Positions 49,498-59,559 are shown, numbered from the stretch's first letter. The stretch: DNA of 64,000 nt from Nitrospina sp. (GCA_018653085.1 JABIAY010000075.1:1-64000), one strand, 5' to 3'. Translations and numbers: made by a program. The notes: a model not told the origin generated them from the letters alone.

Positions 49498-50595
49498 GTG
49501 GGCACGATGAACGACCCCGAACATCTGCACCAGAATATTTTTTGTTCCATCATAGACGGGGTTCTGCTCGTTTCCTCCTCGCTGACTATTCAGGAGAGCA
49601 ACCTGACCGTGGAAGATATGTTTCACCGCTCCCGCGACTCCTTCATCCACCGTAACCTTGAAGAACTGTTTCCCCGGCAACAACATGTCCTCGATAAAGT
49701 CCGTCAAGTCCTGACGACAGGAGCCTGCTACCACGATGTAGAGGCTCAAGGCATGCGCCACACCCCCACTTCCCGGTTCCCGGTCAACCTGACCCTGTCG
49801 CCCTTTTTAGAGGCGGACGATTCTATTCAAGGCGTGGTCATCCTGATCAAAAACATGAGCCTGATTCGCGAACTGGAAGAACGACAGAGACCGGCAGACC
49901 ACCTCAATAACCTGGGAGCCGTCGCCATGGGCATGGCCCATGAAATCCGCAATCCTTTAGGCGGCATCCGCGGGTCGGCCCAGCTACTGCGTCAGGAAAT
50001 CAAAGACAGCTCACATCAGGAATATCTCGATGTTGTGGTGTCCGAAGTGGACCGGATCGACCGGATGGTGAAAAGAATGATGGACCTGACCCGGCCTCTG
50101 AATCTGAGAATGGCAAGCACCAATATCCATAAGGCCCTGGAAGACATTCTGATGCTGGAAAAAGACACCCTCACCCGAAAAAAGGGTCGGTTTGAGCAAA
50201 TTTATGATCCCAGCCTGCCACCCATTGAGGCCGATGAAGACCAGTTGAAGCAAGTGTTTCTCAACCTCATCAAAAATGCCATCGAAGCGTCCCGAAAAGG
50301 GGGAAAGATCCAGATCGTCACCCGGGTCAGTTCAGGGTATGCGATCAAGGCCGCCTCTTCCCCCATCCCGCAACAGAATATCGTAGTCGAAATCATCGAT
50401 TCCGGCTCGGGCATGGACGAGCCAACCCAGAAAAAACTGTTCACCCCCTTTTACACCACGAAAACGAAGGGAAGCGGCTTGGGACTTGCCATTTGTCTGA
50501 AAATCGTTGAAGACCACAATGGAAAAATAAAAATTACCTCCGAAAAAGGTTTAGGCACCACAGTGCAAGTATTTCTTCCTATCCGACAGAAATGA
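49498..50595 (+). CDS. NtrB-like two-component sensor histidine kinase
   Basis: AVAMGMAHEIRNPLGGIRGSAQLLRQE H-box, NLIKNAIEASRKGG N-box, DSGSGMDEPTQKKLFTPFYTTKTKGSGLGLAI G-boxes. Confidence 0.93.
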   Translation: MGTMNDPEHLHQNIFCSIIDGVLLVSSSLTIQESNLTVEDMFHRSRDSFIHRNLEELFPRQQHVLDKVRQVLTTGACYHDVEAQGMRHTPTSRFPVNLTLSPFLEADDSIQGVVILIKNMSLIRELEERQRPADHLNNLGAVAMGMAHEIRNPLGGIRGSAQLLRQEIKDSSHQEYLDVVVSEVDRIDRMVKRMMDLTRPLNLRMASTNIHKALEDILMLEKDTLTRKKGRFEQIYDPSLPPIEADEDQLKQVFLNLIKNAIEASRKGGKIQIVTRVSSGYAIKAASSPIPQQNIVVEIIDSGSGMDEPTQKKLFTPFYTTKTKGSGLGLAICLKIVEDHNGKIKITSEKGLGTTVQVFLPIRQK

Positions 50596-50607
50596 TAAGA
50601 TAGAAAC

Positions 50608-52059
50608 ATGACAGAAGAACAAAATAAAATATTGATCGTAGATGACGAGAAAAATATTCTCTGGGTCTTGAAAAAAGGCCTCGAAAAGAAAAACTACCTC
50701 GTGCATACCGCCTCGTCCGCAGAGGAAGCTCTGACACAACTGGCAGACAACCAATACCTGGTGATGTTTTCGGACATTTTTATGGAAGAAACCAATGGAC
50801 TCGAACTTCTCGAACAAAGCCGAAAGCTTTTTCCCGATTTGAAAGTGGTGATGATGACCGCCCAGGACACCATGAACAACACTATCGAGGCCATGCGGCT
50901 CGGAGCCTACGACTACATCACCAAACCGTTTGATTTCGATGAAATCTTCCGTTTGATCGACCAGATAGAAACAGCCCGGTCCATTTCTGCGCCAGCCTCT
51001 GCCTCGTCCACTCAGAATCAGGAAGTCGGCATGCAAGACTCCACTTCCGCGATTATTGGCAAGAGTAGACGTATGCAGGAAATCTTCAAGACCATTGGCA
51101 AATCCGCAGGCTCCGACCTCTCCGTACTGATTACCGGGGAAAGTGGAACCGGCAAAGAAATGGTCGCCAGCACATTGCATCAATACTCGCACCGCAAAGA
51201 CCAGCCCTTTATTTGCATCAACTGCGCCGCCATCTCCCGCGAACTTTTAGAATCGGAACTGTTCGGCCACGAACGCGGCGCTTTCACCGGGGCCGTAGAA
51301 ACCAAAATGGGGAAATTTCAGCAGGCCAATGGAGGCACCCTGTTTCTCGATGAAATCGGCGATATGGAACTGCCCCTGCAAGCCAAAATCCTCCGCGTCC
51401 TGCAAAACAATGAATTCTACCGGGTAGGTGGGAAAGACCCGATCACCGTTGATGTCCGGGTCGTTGCCGCAACCAATCAGAACCTGGAAGACATGATGAA
51501 CCTGAAGCAGTTTCGCGAAGACCTGTATCACCGCCTCAACGTCATCCATATTGACATGCCGCCGCTCCGGGAACGGTTGGAAGATGTGCCCCTTCTCGCC
51601 AATCATTTTATTGCGCGTTACACAAAAACACTCGCGCGCGGAAAAGTCTACCTCTCTCCCGATGTCGAGCACATTCTGAGCCGTTATCACTGGAGCGGAA
51701 ACATCCGGGAACTTGAAAACGTGATCAAGCGTGCCTTGATGCTGGCTCTTTCCGGCCCCATCCTGCCGGAACACCTGCCTCCCCACCTGCAGGAAAATGA
51801 TGCCGCCAACGATGACGGACAATGGGATGAACGCCTGGACCAGTTGATTCAGGACTTTCTTCTGCATAACAATTCAGAGGAAGGAACGCTTTATGAAACA
51901 CTCATTCAAAAAGTTGAAAAACACCTCTTTGAAATTCTTTTAGACAAACACTCCGGCAAACAGGTCGCAACCGCCAAGGTACTGGGCATCAACCGTAACA
52001 CCCTTAAAAGAAAAATCGACAGCATGAAAATTTCCCCTAAAAAACACAAACCCGTCTGA
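50608..52059 (+). CDS. Sigma-54-dependent response regulator (NtrC family)
   Basis: ILIVDDEKNILWVLKKGL receiver, ITGESGTGKEMVAS Walker A, ESELFGHERGAFTGA (GAFTGA), FLDEIGD, C-terminal Fis-like HTH. Confidence 0.96.
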   Translation: MTEEQNKILIVDDEKNILWVLKKGLEKKNYLVHTASSAEEALTQLADNQYLVMFSDIFMEETNGLELLEQSRKLFPDLKVVMMTAQDTMNNTIEAMRLGAYDYITKPFDFDEIFRLIDQIETARSISAPASASSTQNQEVGMQDSTSAIIGKSRRMQEIFKTIGKSAGSDLSVLITGESGTGKEMVASTLHQYSHRKDQPFICINCAAISRELLESELFGHERGAFTGAVETKMGKFQQANGGTLFLDEIGDMELPLQAKILRVLQNNEFYRVGGKDPITVDVRVVAATNQNLEDMMNLKQFREDLYHRLNVIHIDMPPLRERLEDVPLLANHFIARYTKTLARGKVYLSPDVEHILSRYHWSGNIRELENVIKRALMLALSGPILPEHLPPHLQENDAANDDGQWDERLDQLIQDFLLHNNSEEGTLYETLIQKVEKHLFEILLDKHSGKQVATAKVLGINRNTLKRKIDSMKISPKKHKPV

Positions 52060-52071
52060 TCTGCCCTTTCC

Positions 52072-53022
52072 ATGCTAAGCAAATGCATCTTCTCCGTTAA
52101 AGCCCCTGCCGGACCCCCGGTTGAAATCATCCGCCACACTTTTAGCCCCTCGCAATCCGCCAAACCGACCCAACGCGTCTCACTGGTTACCGGACTGCAC
52201 GGCGATGAACTGGAAGGACTGTATATTTGCCACCGGCTAATAGAAACGCTGAAGAAACTGGAAGAACAAAACGCGGTTAAAGGAGAAGTACATATTTACC
52301 CGGCAGTGAACCCGCAAGCTCTCGAAACGGGAACCCGGCTGTGGCCCTTTTTTTCCACCGACATCAACCGCACCTTTGGTGAAAAAAATACCCGCTCTCT
52401 AGTCACTGAGGCTTCGAGAACCCTGTTGGAAGATTTAAAATCCAACTCCGATCTGGTGGTCGACTTCCATGCCAGCAACCTCCACCTTATGGAACTGCCG
52501 CAAATCCGCATTATCAAGAATTTTGAAAAAAAACTGGTCCCACTGGCCAAACTTTGTAATGTCGATCTGATCTGGGTCCACCCTCATGCAGAGATTTTCG
52601 AATCCACTCTGGGTTACAACCTGAACCAGGCCAAAGTTCCCACACTGGTCATCGAAAGCGGAATCTGCCTGCGTATCCACAAAAATTATTGCGAGCAGAT
52701 CGTTCTGGGCATCCTCAACCTGCTCCACCAAACCGAGGCGGTCGATTGCGGCGAGTTTTTAGCAGAAGTCGCACCAGCCAGAATAGTGCAACCCGATCAG
52801 GTGACTATGGTCCAGGCGCAAAATGCGGGGTTATTCGTCAAACAGACAGAAGTGGGACAAATATTAAAAGAAGGAGAAAAAATCGGCGACCTGATAGGCC
52901 CTGACCAGATGCCAGAAGACATCCGTTCTCCCTGCTCCGGCTTGTTATTCACCCTGCGGGAACATCCGCTCACCGGGAAAGGTGCGCCGCTGGCCCGTAT
53001 CGCCACCTCTATTGAACCATGA
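52072..53022 (+). CDS. M14/AstE-ASPA-family deacylase (zinc ligands intact)
   Basis: TGLHGDELEGL (HxxE), VVDFHASNLHLMELP, TLVIESG, SGSR-equivalent ETGTRLWP; C-terminal barrel-sandwich-like region. Confidence 0.88.
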   Translation: MLSKCIFSVKAPAGPPVEIIRHTFSPSQSAKPTQRVSLVTGLHGDELEGLYICHRLIETLKKLEEQNAVKGEVHIYPAVNPQALETGTRLWPFFSTDINRTFGEKNTRSLVTEASRTLLEDLKSNSDLVVDFHASNLHLMELPQIRIIKNFEKKLVPLAKLCNVDLIWVHPHAEIFESTLGYNLNQAKVPTLVIESGICLRIHKNYCEQIVLGILNLLHQTEAVDCGEFLAEVAPARIVQPDQVTMVQAQNAGLFVKQTEVGQILKEGEKIGDLIGPDQMPEDIRSPCSGLLFTLREHPLTGKGAPLARIATSIEP

Positions 53023-53978
53023 AAGAAAAAGTCCTCTCCATTCCAACTCCGTTCGGTGCCCCGTTGGTCCTTTATAAAAACACCTGGGGGAAATCCGATC
53101 ACTCCGAAACCCTTGCCATCGTCAGCGGCCTGCACGGCGACCATTTGAACGGAATGCACCTGAGTTCACGCCTGTCCCAGTTTCTCGATAATATAGTCGA
53201 AGGCAGTGACGCCAACTACACCCTCAATGGTCAGGTCATCATCTTCCCCGTTGTTAACTTGAACGCCATTCAATCCGGTTCCCGGTTATGGCCGTATGAT
53301 GGCATGGATATGGACCTGGCTTTTCCCGGCAACCCGGCAGGCGAAACCACCGAAGCCCTGGCCTCAGCCGTTCTCAAGCATACGGTCAATGCCGACTGGG
53401 GCATCATCCTGCAATCCGCTCTACCGCATTATGAAGATGCCCCGCATATCCAGACCTTGAAGATGGATGGAAGCATCAAAAAGTTGGCCCGCGATCTGAA
53501 AATAGAAACCGTGCGAAAATTGCAGCCATCGCCCCAAGTCAACTTGTCTTCTCACTGGCAGGACATGGTGAGCGTCACCCTGTCGTCCGGATCGCCCCGA
53601 ACCCTGAACCTGCCGCAATGCGAATCCCTTTTTCAAGGCATCGTCAACTTCATGCAGGCCGAAGGGATCCTGAAAGACAGAAGAAAAACAAAGTCCGATA
53701 AAAACTTTCCAACCCGGTTTTATCAGCCCGAAAATGAAGTCACCGTTCTTGCCGACACAGCAGGAATGTTTCTGCACGAAGTGAAAGTGGGAACCCTCAT
53801 CCAAGAGGGACAAACGATCGGGGAAATCAGAGACCTGTACAGCGGCAAACGATTGGAAGAAATCACCGCCCCGGCAGATGGGTTTCTGGTAACGCTCAGG
53901 CAATACCCCATCGTTTATGAGAAAGAATCCCTTGCCACCATCCTGACCACAAAAAAATCGTGGTGGGATATTTTTTAA
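53019..53978 (+). CDS. M14/AstE-ASPA-like paralog, predicted pseudoenzyme
   Basis: Collinear with previous CDS (SGLHGDHLNGM, FPVVNLNAIQSGSRLWPYDGMDMDLAF) with substituted zinc/catalytic positions; 4-bp overlap. Confidence 0.85.
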   Translation: MKEKVLSIPTPFGAPLVLYKNTWGKSDHSETLAIVSGLHGDHLNGMHLSSRLSQFLDNIVEGSDANYTLNGQVIIFPVVNLNAIQSGSRLWPYDGMDMDLAFPGNPAGETTEALASAVLKHTVNADWGIILQSALPHYEDAPHIQTLKMDGSIKKLARDLKIETVRKLQPSPQVNLSSHWQDMVSVTLSSGSPRTLNLPQCESLFQGIVNFMQAEGILKDRRKTKSDKNFPTRFYQPENEVTVLADTAGMFLHEVKVGTLIQEGQTIGEIRDLYSGKRLEEITAPADGFLVTLRQYPIVYEKESLATILTTKKSWWDIF

Positions 53979-54099
53979 TAGTAACCACAGGTGGACACGG
54001 GTTTCATGAAGGTTAGAACGAGAAGAGCGTCATAAGCCGAGCTAACCATTTGCTCGCCGGTTGAGCCATTGCAAGTTGCCACCGGCCGCTTGGCCGGAG

Positions 54100-54339
54100 C
54101 TAGACGTGGAGCAGGAAGAGGATCATACCGCCGAGGCAGAGGCCGCAACCCAGCACCGTCATGATAGTGCCGCGCAGGGTTCTGGGTTTGACAATATCCG
54201 TCTCTCTTCGACCGTAGCTTTTGGCCTCCTTCAAAGTGGCCTGATCTGCCCTCTCCCATCTACTACAGGTCTTGAGAAGAAAACTGCCCAAAACAAACAT
54301 CACCACCGCCCAAACCTGTTGAGCCACTAAAGAATCCAT
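54100..54339 (-). CDS. Small two-TM hypothetical membrane protein
   Basis: 79 aa with two hydrophobic segments (QQVWAVVMFVLGSFLL and TIMTVLGCGLCLGGMILFLL). Confidence 0.4.
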   Translation of the reverse strand: MDSLVAQQVWAVVMFVLGSFLLKTCSRWERADQATLKEAKSYGRRETDIVKPRTLRGTIMTVLGCGLCLGGMILFLLHV

Positions 54340-54399
54340 TACTCCTCCGATAGAAAGAAAAACCAGCCCTTGGCAGGTTGCTCAAAAAATCAACGTGCT

Positions 54400-54545
54400 T
54401 GTCATTCTGAACAAAGTGAAGAATCTCGCCTCTTGTTTCATAAGGAACGATCCTTCATCGCCAGAGCCGCCCTGAAGCCAAAAACGAGATCCTTCGCTTC
54501 GCTCAAGGATGACAGCGGACGAAGGGGCTCTCGAGGATGACAATT
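54400..54545. repeat. Imperfect inverted-repeat element of the TGTCATTCTGA..GAAGAATCTC type
   Basis: Left arm TGTCATTCTGAACAAAGTGAAGAATCTC (54400-54427) versus right arm GAGATCCTTCGCTTCGCTCAAGGATGACA (54486-54514), with a further degenerate GAGGATGACA copy. Confidence 0.75.
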
Positions 54546-54621
54546 TCGGGAGTTTTTCAGCACCCTGTTAGTATAACAATTACCGCTTTACAAACAAATA
54601 GTTCTGCAAGACAATACCTTT

Positions 54622-55359
54622 GTGGACAGCACCAAACCCCTTAAAGAACTGGTTATTAACCAGGAAAAAACCGGCTACCGTTATTCTATCGAACCGTTCC
54701 TGCTGGCCGATTTCATGTCCCTTTTGCCCGGCCAGTCGGTGCTGGATATCGGCACCGGTTGCGGCATCATTCCTATATTGCTGGCGCAGGGAGAACCGAC
54801 CCTCAAAATAACCGCCATTGAGATTCAAGATACGGCGCAGGCGCAAAAAAATATTCAGCAAAACGGCATGGACAAACAAATCTCTCTCATTCACGGTGAC
54901 TTTCTGGAGGAAGCACTGAAACCCGAATCTTTTGACCATATTGTTTCCAATCCGCCTTACCGGAAAATCCAGACAGGACGGATCAATCCCGATGCAGGAA
55001 AAGCCCTGGCCCGGCACGAACTGTCTCTCAGCATGAGTTCCCTGCTGGACAAATCTGCTCCCCTGCTGAAAAAGGGAGGCCAGATCAGCCTTGCCTACCC
55101 GCCTGAGCGGATGAGCGAAACCCTGCGAGAACTGGAATGTCGGAACCTGTATCCCCGTATCGCCCGTTTCATTCATGGCAATTTCCAGACTCCGGCAAAA
55201 ATCTTTCTGGTCTCTGCCCTTAAAGGAAAAAAATCCGATTTTACCGTCGCCCCGCCACTTGCGGTCTATAATGAGGACGGAACTTATTCAAAGGAGATGG
55301 GGCAAATTTATGCTTCCTTTAATTATACTGACCGGCCCAACGAATTCGGGGAAAAGTGA
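54622..55359 (+). CDS. TrmN6-like methyltransferase (NPPY motif), GTG start
   Basis: VLDIGTGCGIIPILLAQ, FDHIVSNPPYRK. Confidence 0.88.
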   Translation: MDSTKPLKELVINQEKTGYRYSIEPFLLADFMSLLPGQSVLDIGTGCGIIPILLAQGEPTLKITAIEIQDTAQAQKNIQQNGMDKQISLIHGDFLEEALKPESFDHIVSNPPYRKIQTGRINPDAGKALARHELSLSMSSLLDKSAPLLKKGGQISLAYPPERMSETLRELECRNLYPRIARFIHGNFQTPAKIFLVSALKGKKSDFTVAPPLAVYNEDGTYSKEMGQIYASFNYTDRPNEFGEK

Positions 55360-58300
55360 AACCGCTCTGGCCCTGGCCCGGAAGCTGGACACCGAAATCA
55401 TCAGTGCCGATTCCATGCAGGTCTATAAATATTTCGACATCGGCACCGCCAAACCCTCGCGGTCGGCAAGGGAGGAAATTCCTCATCACTTGATCGATAT
55501 TCTTGACCCGGATGAAGAGTTTAACGCTTTTGATTTTAAAGTACGGGCCCTGAAAATCATCCATGAACTCATGGATCGTGATAAAATTCCTATACTGGTT
55601 GGCGGCACCGGACTGTATATAAAAGTCCTGGCCGAAGATTACGATTGTGCAGAAGGAGGTTCTCCTGAAATCCGGGAAAAAATCCGGCAGGACATCCGCG
55701 ATCAGGGCGTTGAAGAAGTATACCGGGAACTTCAGCGCATAGACCCCGAGTACGCCGCAAAAATTTGCGCAACAGATTCCCTGCGCATCGAACGCGCTTT
55801 AGGAGTTTATCTGGATACCGGAAAACGTTTTTCAGAATTTCACGATGGCGACTCCCCGGCCCCAGGTCGGTTCCCCATCCACACTTTTATTTTGGAGAGA
55901 GAACGGGCGGAGCTGTATTCCCAGATCGATCAGCGGGTGGATAAAATGATCGAGGACGGATTAGCCAATGAGGTGCAAAGCATTTTAGAAAGTGGCTACA
56001 GCCCCGAACTGAAACCCTTCAAAAGCATCGGTTATGCACAAATGGTTCAATATCATCAAGGCAATTTGACTTTAGACCGCGCGGCCTATGAAATTAAAAG
56101 AGAAACCCGGCACTACGCCAAAAGACAGTTGACCTGGTTCAGAAAAATGAAAAACACCCAACCCCTGCCAGCAAACCCAAAAGACACTGCCGAATCCCTG
56201 CGAGATAAATTGCTCTCCCTCCTGCCCAAAGTGTCCGCCTGTTTTCTGGCACTTTTCCTGAGCGTTGCGCAAACAGGTTTCGCTGAAAACACAGACCAGC
56301 ACTATGAGGAAGCTAAAAATCTTTTTCAGAAAAAGGAATGGGCCAAAGCTAAAAACAGCCTTCTGGCCCTGCAAAACCATTCGCCCGATTCTGTGGAAGC
56401 CAAACGCGCCCGGTTTTTACTCGCCCTCATTCACCAGGAACAGGGAAAACCGGAAGAGGCCATAAAGCTTCTCGAACCATTGAGCAAAAATTATGAGGCC
56501 GTGGAAGACTACATTCGCTTCCATTTAATCCAGGCAGAGGTGCAATCCAAAAAATATAAGGAGGCTCAGGAAAATGCCCTGAAACTCCTTCAGCACAACC
56601 CCAAAACCCTTCTCTATCCCAGAGTTCAGTTGGTTCTTGCGGAGGCTCAAATTCAATTGGGGGAAAAAGAAGCAGGAATAAAAACACTGGAAGAAACCAT
56701 CCAGACAACTACCAGGAATTTCAAATACCAGAAATTTCGCGAATTTCTTCCTGAAATGATTTTCAAACTGGCCGAAATCCAGGAGCAGTCAGGAAAACAA
56801 ACAGAGGCTTATCTGAACTTTCGCCAACTTCACATCCAATACCCAAACCATGATCGAACGCCCACAGCTGAAACAGCACTCGAACGTCTTTCGGCTTTAA
56901 AAACGGTTAAAGAGATTCCTCTTACTTTGAGGGAACATACCGATCGCATCCAGGGACTGTTTGAGAACGTCCGCTATAAAGAAGCCATTCAGGAAATCCT
57001 GGAAATCCAGAAGAAGGACAACCTTGTACCGGGGCGATTTTATTTTTTCCTCGCCCAGGCACAGAGGGGATTGAGGGACCGCAAAAAAGCCAACGAAGCT
57101 TTGAATCAATTTCTGAAACTTTATCCCCACCACGCCAAGGTGCAAAATGCCAAGTTCAACATCGGCAGAAACCTTTGGAACCTCGGCCGACCCATGGCGG
57201 GAGCTAAATATTTCCTAAAAGTTACCAAGGAGGCTCCTTCTTCAGAACTTGCGGTGAAGGCACAGTTTTTTCTTGGAAAAATTTATGAAGAACAAAAAAA
57301 CTTTCCCGAAGCCCTGAAGAATTACAAGGCCGCTTTGAAAAAATACCCGCAGGAATATTACGCGCATTGGGCCGGTTGGCGTTTGGGTTGGATTCATTAT
57401 CTCGATGGGAAATTCGAAAAAGCATTCAACCGATTTCAGGAAGCGGCTCACCGATCTCCTGATGGAGACTTTATCGAATACAACCTGTACTGGGGCGCCA
57501 AGTCCGCAGAAAAAATGGATAAAAAGGATGTGGCGCGCGATTTATACGCCAAAGTTGCTGAGTTTTATCCCTACACGTTTCACGGCATTCGCGCGAAAGA
57601 CAGGCTCCTCGCCCTTGGTGTCAACCCCCTCACACAAAATCAAACTCAACCTTCATCTGTGGAAGAAAAAGACCGTCAACTCGGCCGACCTCTCAGCACA
57701 CGGGAAAAGTTTCATTACACTCGGGCAAACGAACTGGCTAAACTTGGATTGACGCAGGAAGCACGCAATGAAATCGGCGAATTGCAGAAAACGGTGCGCA
57801 AAAATCTGACCGGGGTTTTGTGGCTTTCTCATCTTTATCATCAGGCTCAGGGCTATGCGGAATCCCTCAAGCTTTTGCATTTATATAAAGATTTCACCAC
57901 CAAACCCAAAGAAAAAAATCTTTCAGAAAAATTCTGGAAGCACTTCTTCCCTCTCGCTTATGAAGAAGCCATTTTGGAATATACCAAATACCGTAAGGTG
58001 GACCCCTTTTTCGTAAACGGAATCATCCGCCAGGAAAGCCTTTTTGACAGTCAGGCGCTCTCCCCTGCCGGGGCCCGCGGCCTCATGCAAATCATGCCGG
58101 CAACCGGGAAAAAGCTTTACCCGAAAACAAAGTTGAAAAAACCTTTTGATACCGATGCCCTCTTTGATCCTGAACTGAATATCCGGCTTGGAGTGAAATA
58201 CGTCAGCCAGTTGAATAAACGGTTCGGCAAAAACGGCATGCATATCCTGATTTCATACAACGCGGGGCCCCATGTCCTGAAAAAATGGTTGAAACGATTC

Positions 58301-58420
58301 GGACATTTGAGCGATCAGGATGTATTCATAGAATCCATCCCCTATCCGGAAACCCGCCGCTATGTCAAACATGTGCTGAGAAATCTGGGCATCTACAAGG
58401 CACTTTACTCTCCCTCCTGA
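55310..58420 (+). CDS. miaA: Fusion ORF: tRNA dimethylallyltransferase (MiaA) followed in-frame by TPR plus SLT lytic transglycosylase (the 55175 start in the ORF track lies inside the upstream gene)
   Basis: MLPLIILTGPTNSGKSETALALA, ISADSMQVYKYFDIGTAKPS, ILVGGTGLYIK, HYAKRQLTWFRK (MiaA); then VSACFLALFLSVAQTGFAEN, TPR units, and IIRQESLFDSQALSPAGARGLMQIMPATGKKL..SYNAGPHVLKKW (SLT). Confidence 0.9.
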   Translation: MLPLIILTGPTNSGKSETALALARKLDTEIISADSMQVYKYFDIGTAKPSRSAREEIPHHLIDILDPDEEFNAFDFKVRALKIIHELMDRDKIPILVGGTGLYIKVLAEDYDCAEGGSPEIREKIRQDIRDQGVEEVYRELQRIDPEYAAKICATDSLRIERALGVYLDTGKRFSEFHDGDSPAPGRFPIHTFILERERAELYSQIDQRVDKMIEDGLANEVQSILESGYSPELKPFKSIGYAQMVQYHQGNLTLDRAAYEIKRETRHYAKRQLTWFRKMKNTQPLPANPKDTAESLRDKLLSLLPKVSACFLALFLSVAQTGFAENTDQHYEEAKNLFQKKEWAKAKNSLLALQNHSPDSVEAKRARFLLALIHQEQGKPEEAIKLLEPLSKNYEAVEDYIRFHLIQAEVQSKKYKEAQENALKLLQHNPKTLLYPRVQLVLAEAQIQLGEKEAGIKTLEETIQTTTRNFKYQKFREFLPEMIFKLAEIQEQSGKQTEAYLNFRQLHIQYPNHDRTPTAETALERLSALKTVKEIPLTLREHTDRIQGLFENVRYKEAIQEILEIQKKDNLVPGRFYFFLAQAQRGLRDRKKANEALNQFLKLYPHHAKVQNAKFNIGRNLWNLGRPMAGAKYFLKVTKEAPSSELAVKAQFFLGKIYEEQKNFPEALKNYKAALKKYPQEYYAHWAGWRLGWIHYLDGKFEKAFNRFQEAAHRSPDGDFIEYNLYWGAKSAEKMDKKDVARDLYAKVAEFYPYTFHGIRAKDRLLALGVNPLTQNQTQPSSVEEKDRQLGRPLSTREKFHYTRANELAKLGLTQEARNEIGELQKTVRKNLTGVLWLSHLYHQAQGYAESLKLLHLYKDFTTKPKEKNLSEKFWKHFFPLAYEEAILEYTKYRKVDPFFVNGIIRQESLFDSQALSPAGARGLMQIMPATGKKLYPKTKLKKPFDTDALFDPELNIRLGVKYVSQLNKRFGKNGMHILISYNAGPHVLKKWLKRFGHLSDQDVFIESIPYPETRRYVKHVLRNLGIYKALYSPS

Positions 58421-58421
58421 C

Positions 58422-59396
58422 ATGAAATCAAAAGTCCATTTACAAAAATTAGAAGAGTATTCGCTCACCAGAGTGGAACAGTTTGTCCAGAACTCGCTGG
58501 AAGTCCTGGACCCTGAGGCATCCATGTTCCATCCGGACCATAAGGTCCTTTTGAAACCCAACCTTTTAAGAGGTTTCAAACCCGAACGCTGTGTCACCAC
58601 CCACCCTGTGGTGGTGGAGGCCGTGTGCCGCGTTCTCAAGGATCGATCCGTCAATCAAATCGTTATCAGCGACAGTCCTGCTCTGGGCAGTTTATCGGCG
58701 GTGGCTGACAAAGCCGGGTATGGCCCGCTGGAAAAAAAATACGGGGTTAAAATCCTACCCTTGACCGACCCCATCCCTTTTGAAAATGAAGAGGGCGTTC
58801 CGCATCTAAAGATAGCCGGTTGCCTGAAACAATATGACCGAATCATTAACCTGCCGAAGGTCAAGTCTCATTGCCAGATGACAATGACGCTGAGCATTAA
58901 AAATCTGTTCGGACTGGTTATCGGCAAACGCAAACCGGTTCTTCATTGTCTGGTCAAAAACGACAAGATAAAGTTCGGGAAAATGTTGATAGACATAGCC
59001 CGGCATGTCGACCCCTGCCTTACAATCGTGGACGGCATTCAGGCCATGCAGGGGCAAGGTCCGCTCAATGGAACCGCCTACCCCCTTGCAGTGATGGGTG
59101 CATCAACAGACATGACTGCTCTCGACCGGGTTTTTGCCGATCTCTTAAACATACCCCTGGACAAGGTTTACGCCCTGCAAGCGGCGAGGCTCAAACAATT
59201 TGGTCAGTTTGATTTAGAGCATATAGAGATTTCAGGCCCTGCGGATTACAGGTCACTCGCTGTTGAAGATTTCGAACAGCCTTACCCGATAGATATTTCT
59301 TTCAATCCTGCTCACCTGCTCAAATCATTCTGCAAACAGTTTCATGAACTGGTAATCAAAGAACCCCGGCGAGCCGCCGGTGGCAGTGGGCAATAG
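58422..59396 (+). CDS. DUF362-family protein
   Basis: VLLKPNLLRGFKPERCVTTHPVVVEAV, IVISDSPALGS, INLPKVKSHCQMTMTLSIKNLFGLVIGKRK, IVDGIQAMQGQGP. Confidence 0.9.
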   Translation: MKSKVHLQKLEEYSLTRVEQFVQNSLEVLDPEASMFHPDHKVLLKPNLLRGFKPERCVTTHPVVVEAVCRVLKDRSVNQIVISDSPALGSLSAVADKAGYGPLEKKYGVKILPLTDPIPFENEEGVPHLKIAGCLKQYDRIINLPKVKSHCQMTMTLSIKNLFGLVIGKRKPVLHCLVKNDKIKFGKMLIDIARHVDPCLTIVDGIQAMQGQGPLNGTAYPLAVMGASTDMTALDRVFADLLNIPLDKVYALQAARLKQFGQFDLEHIEISGPADYRSLAVEDFEQPYPIDISFNPAHLLKSFCKQFHELVIKEPRRAAGGSGQ

Positions 59397-59559
59397 CCCG
59401 TCAAACGATTAAACATCCTTGCACGCAGTTTAAAACCGGGTTCTTGGCGGAGGAAGACATTAAAGTATTACCCCTTTGGGGCACGAGAGCTTAGGAAGAA
59501 TATCACGTGCGCTTGAGCGCCCAGTCAGCTTTACGGGCAATGCAGTACTGGCCCCACGC

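Noticed and set aside
50551-51867. Long minus-strand ORFs 50551-51192 and 51247-51867
   Set aside because: Antisense to the strongly supported NtrC gene; no recognisable motif
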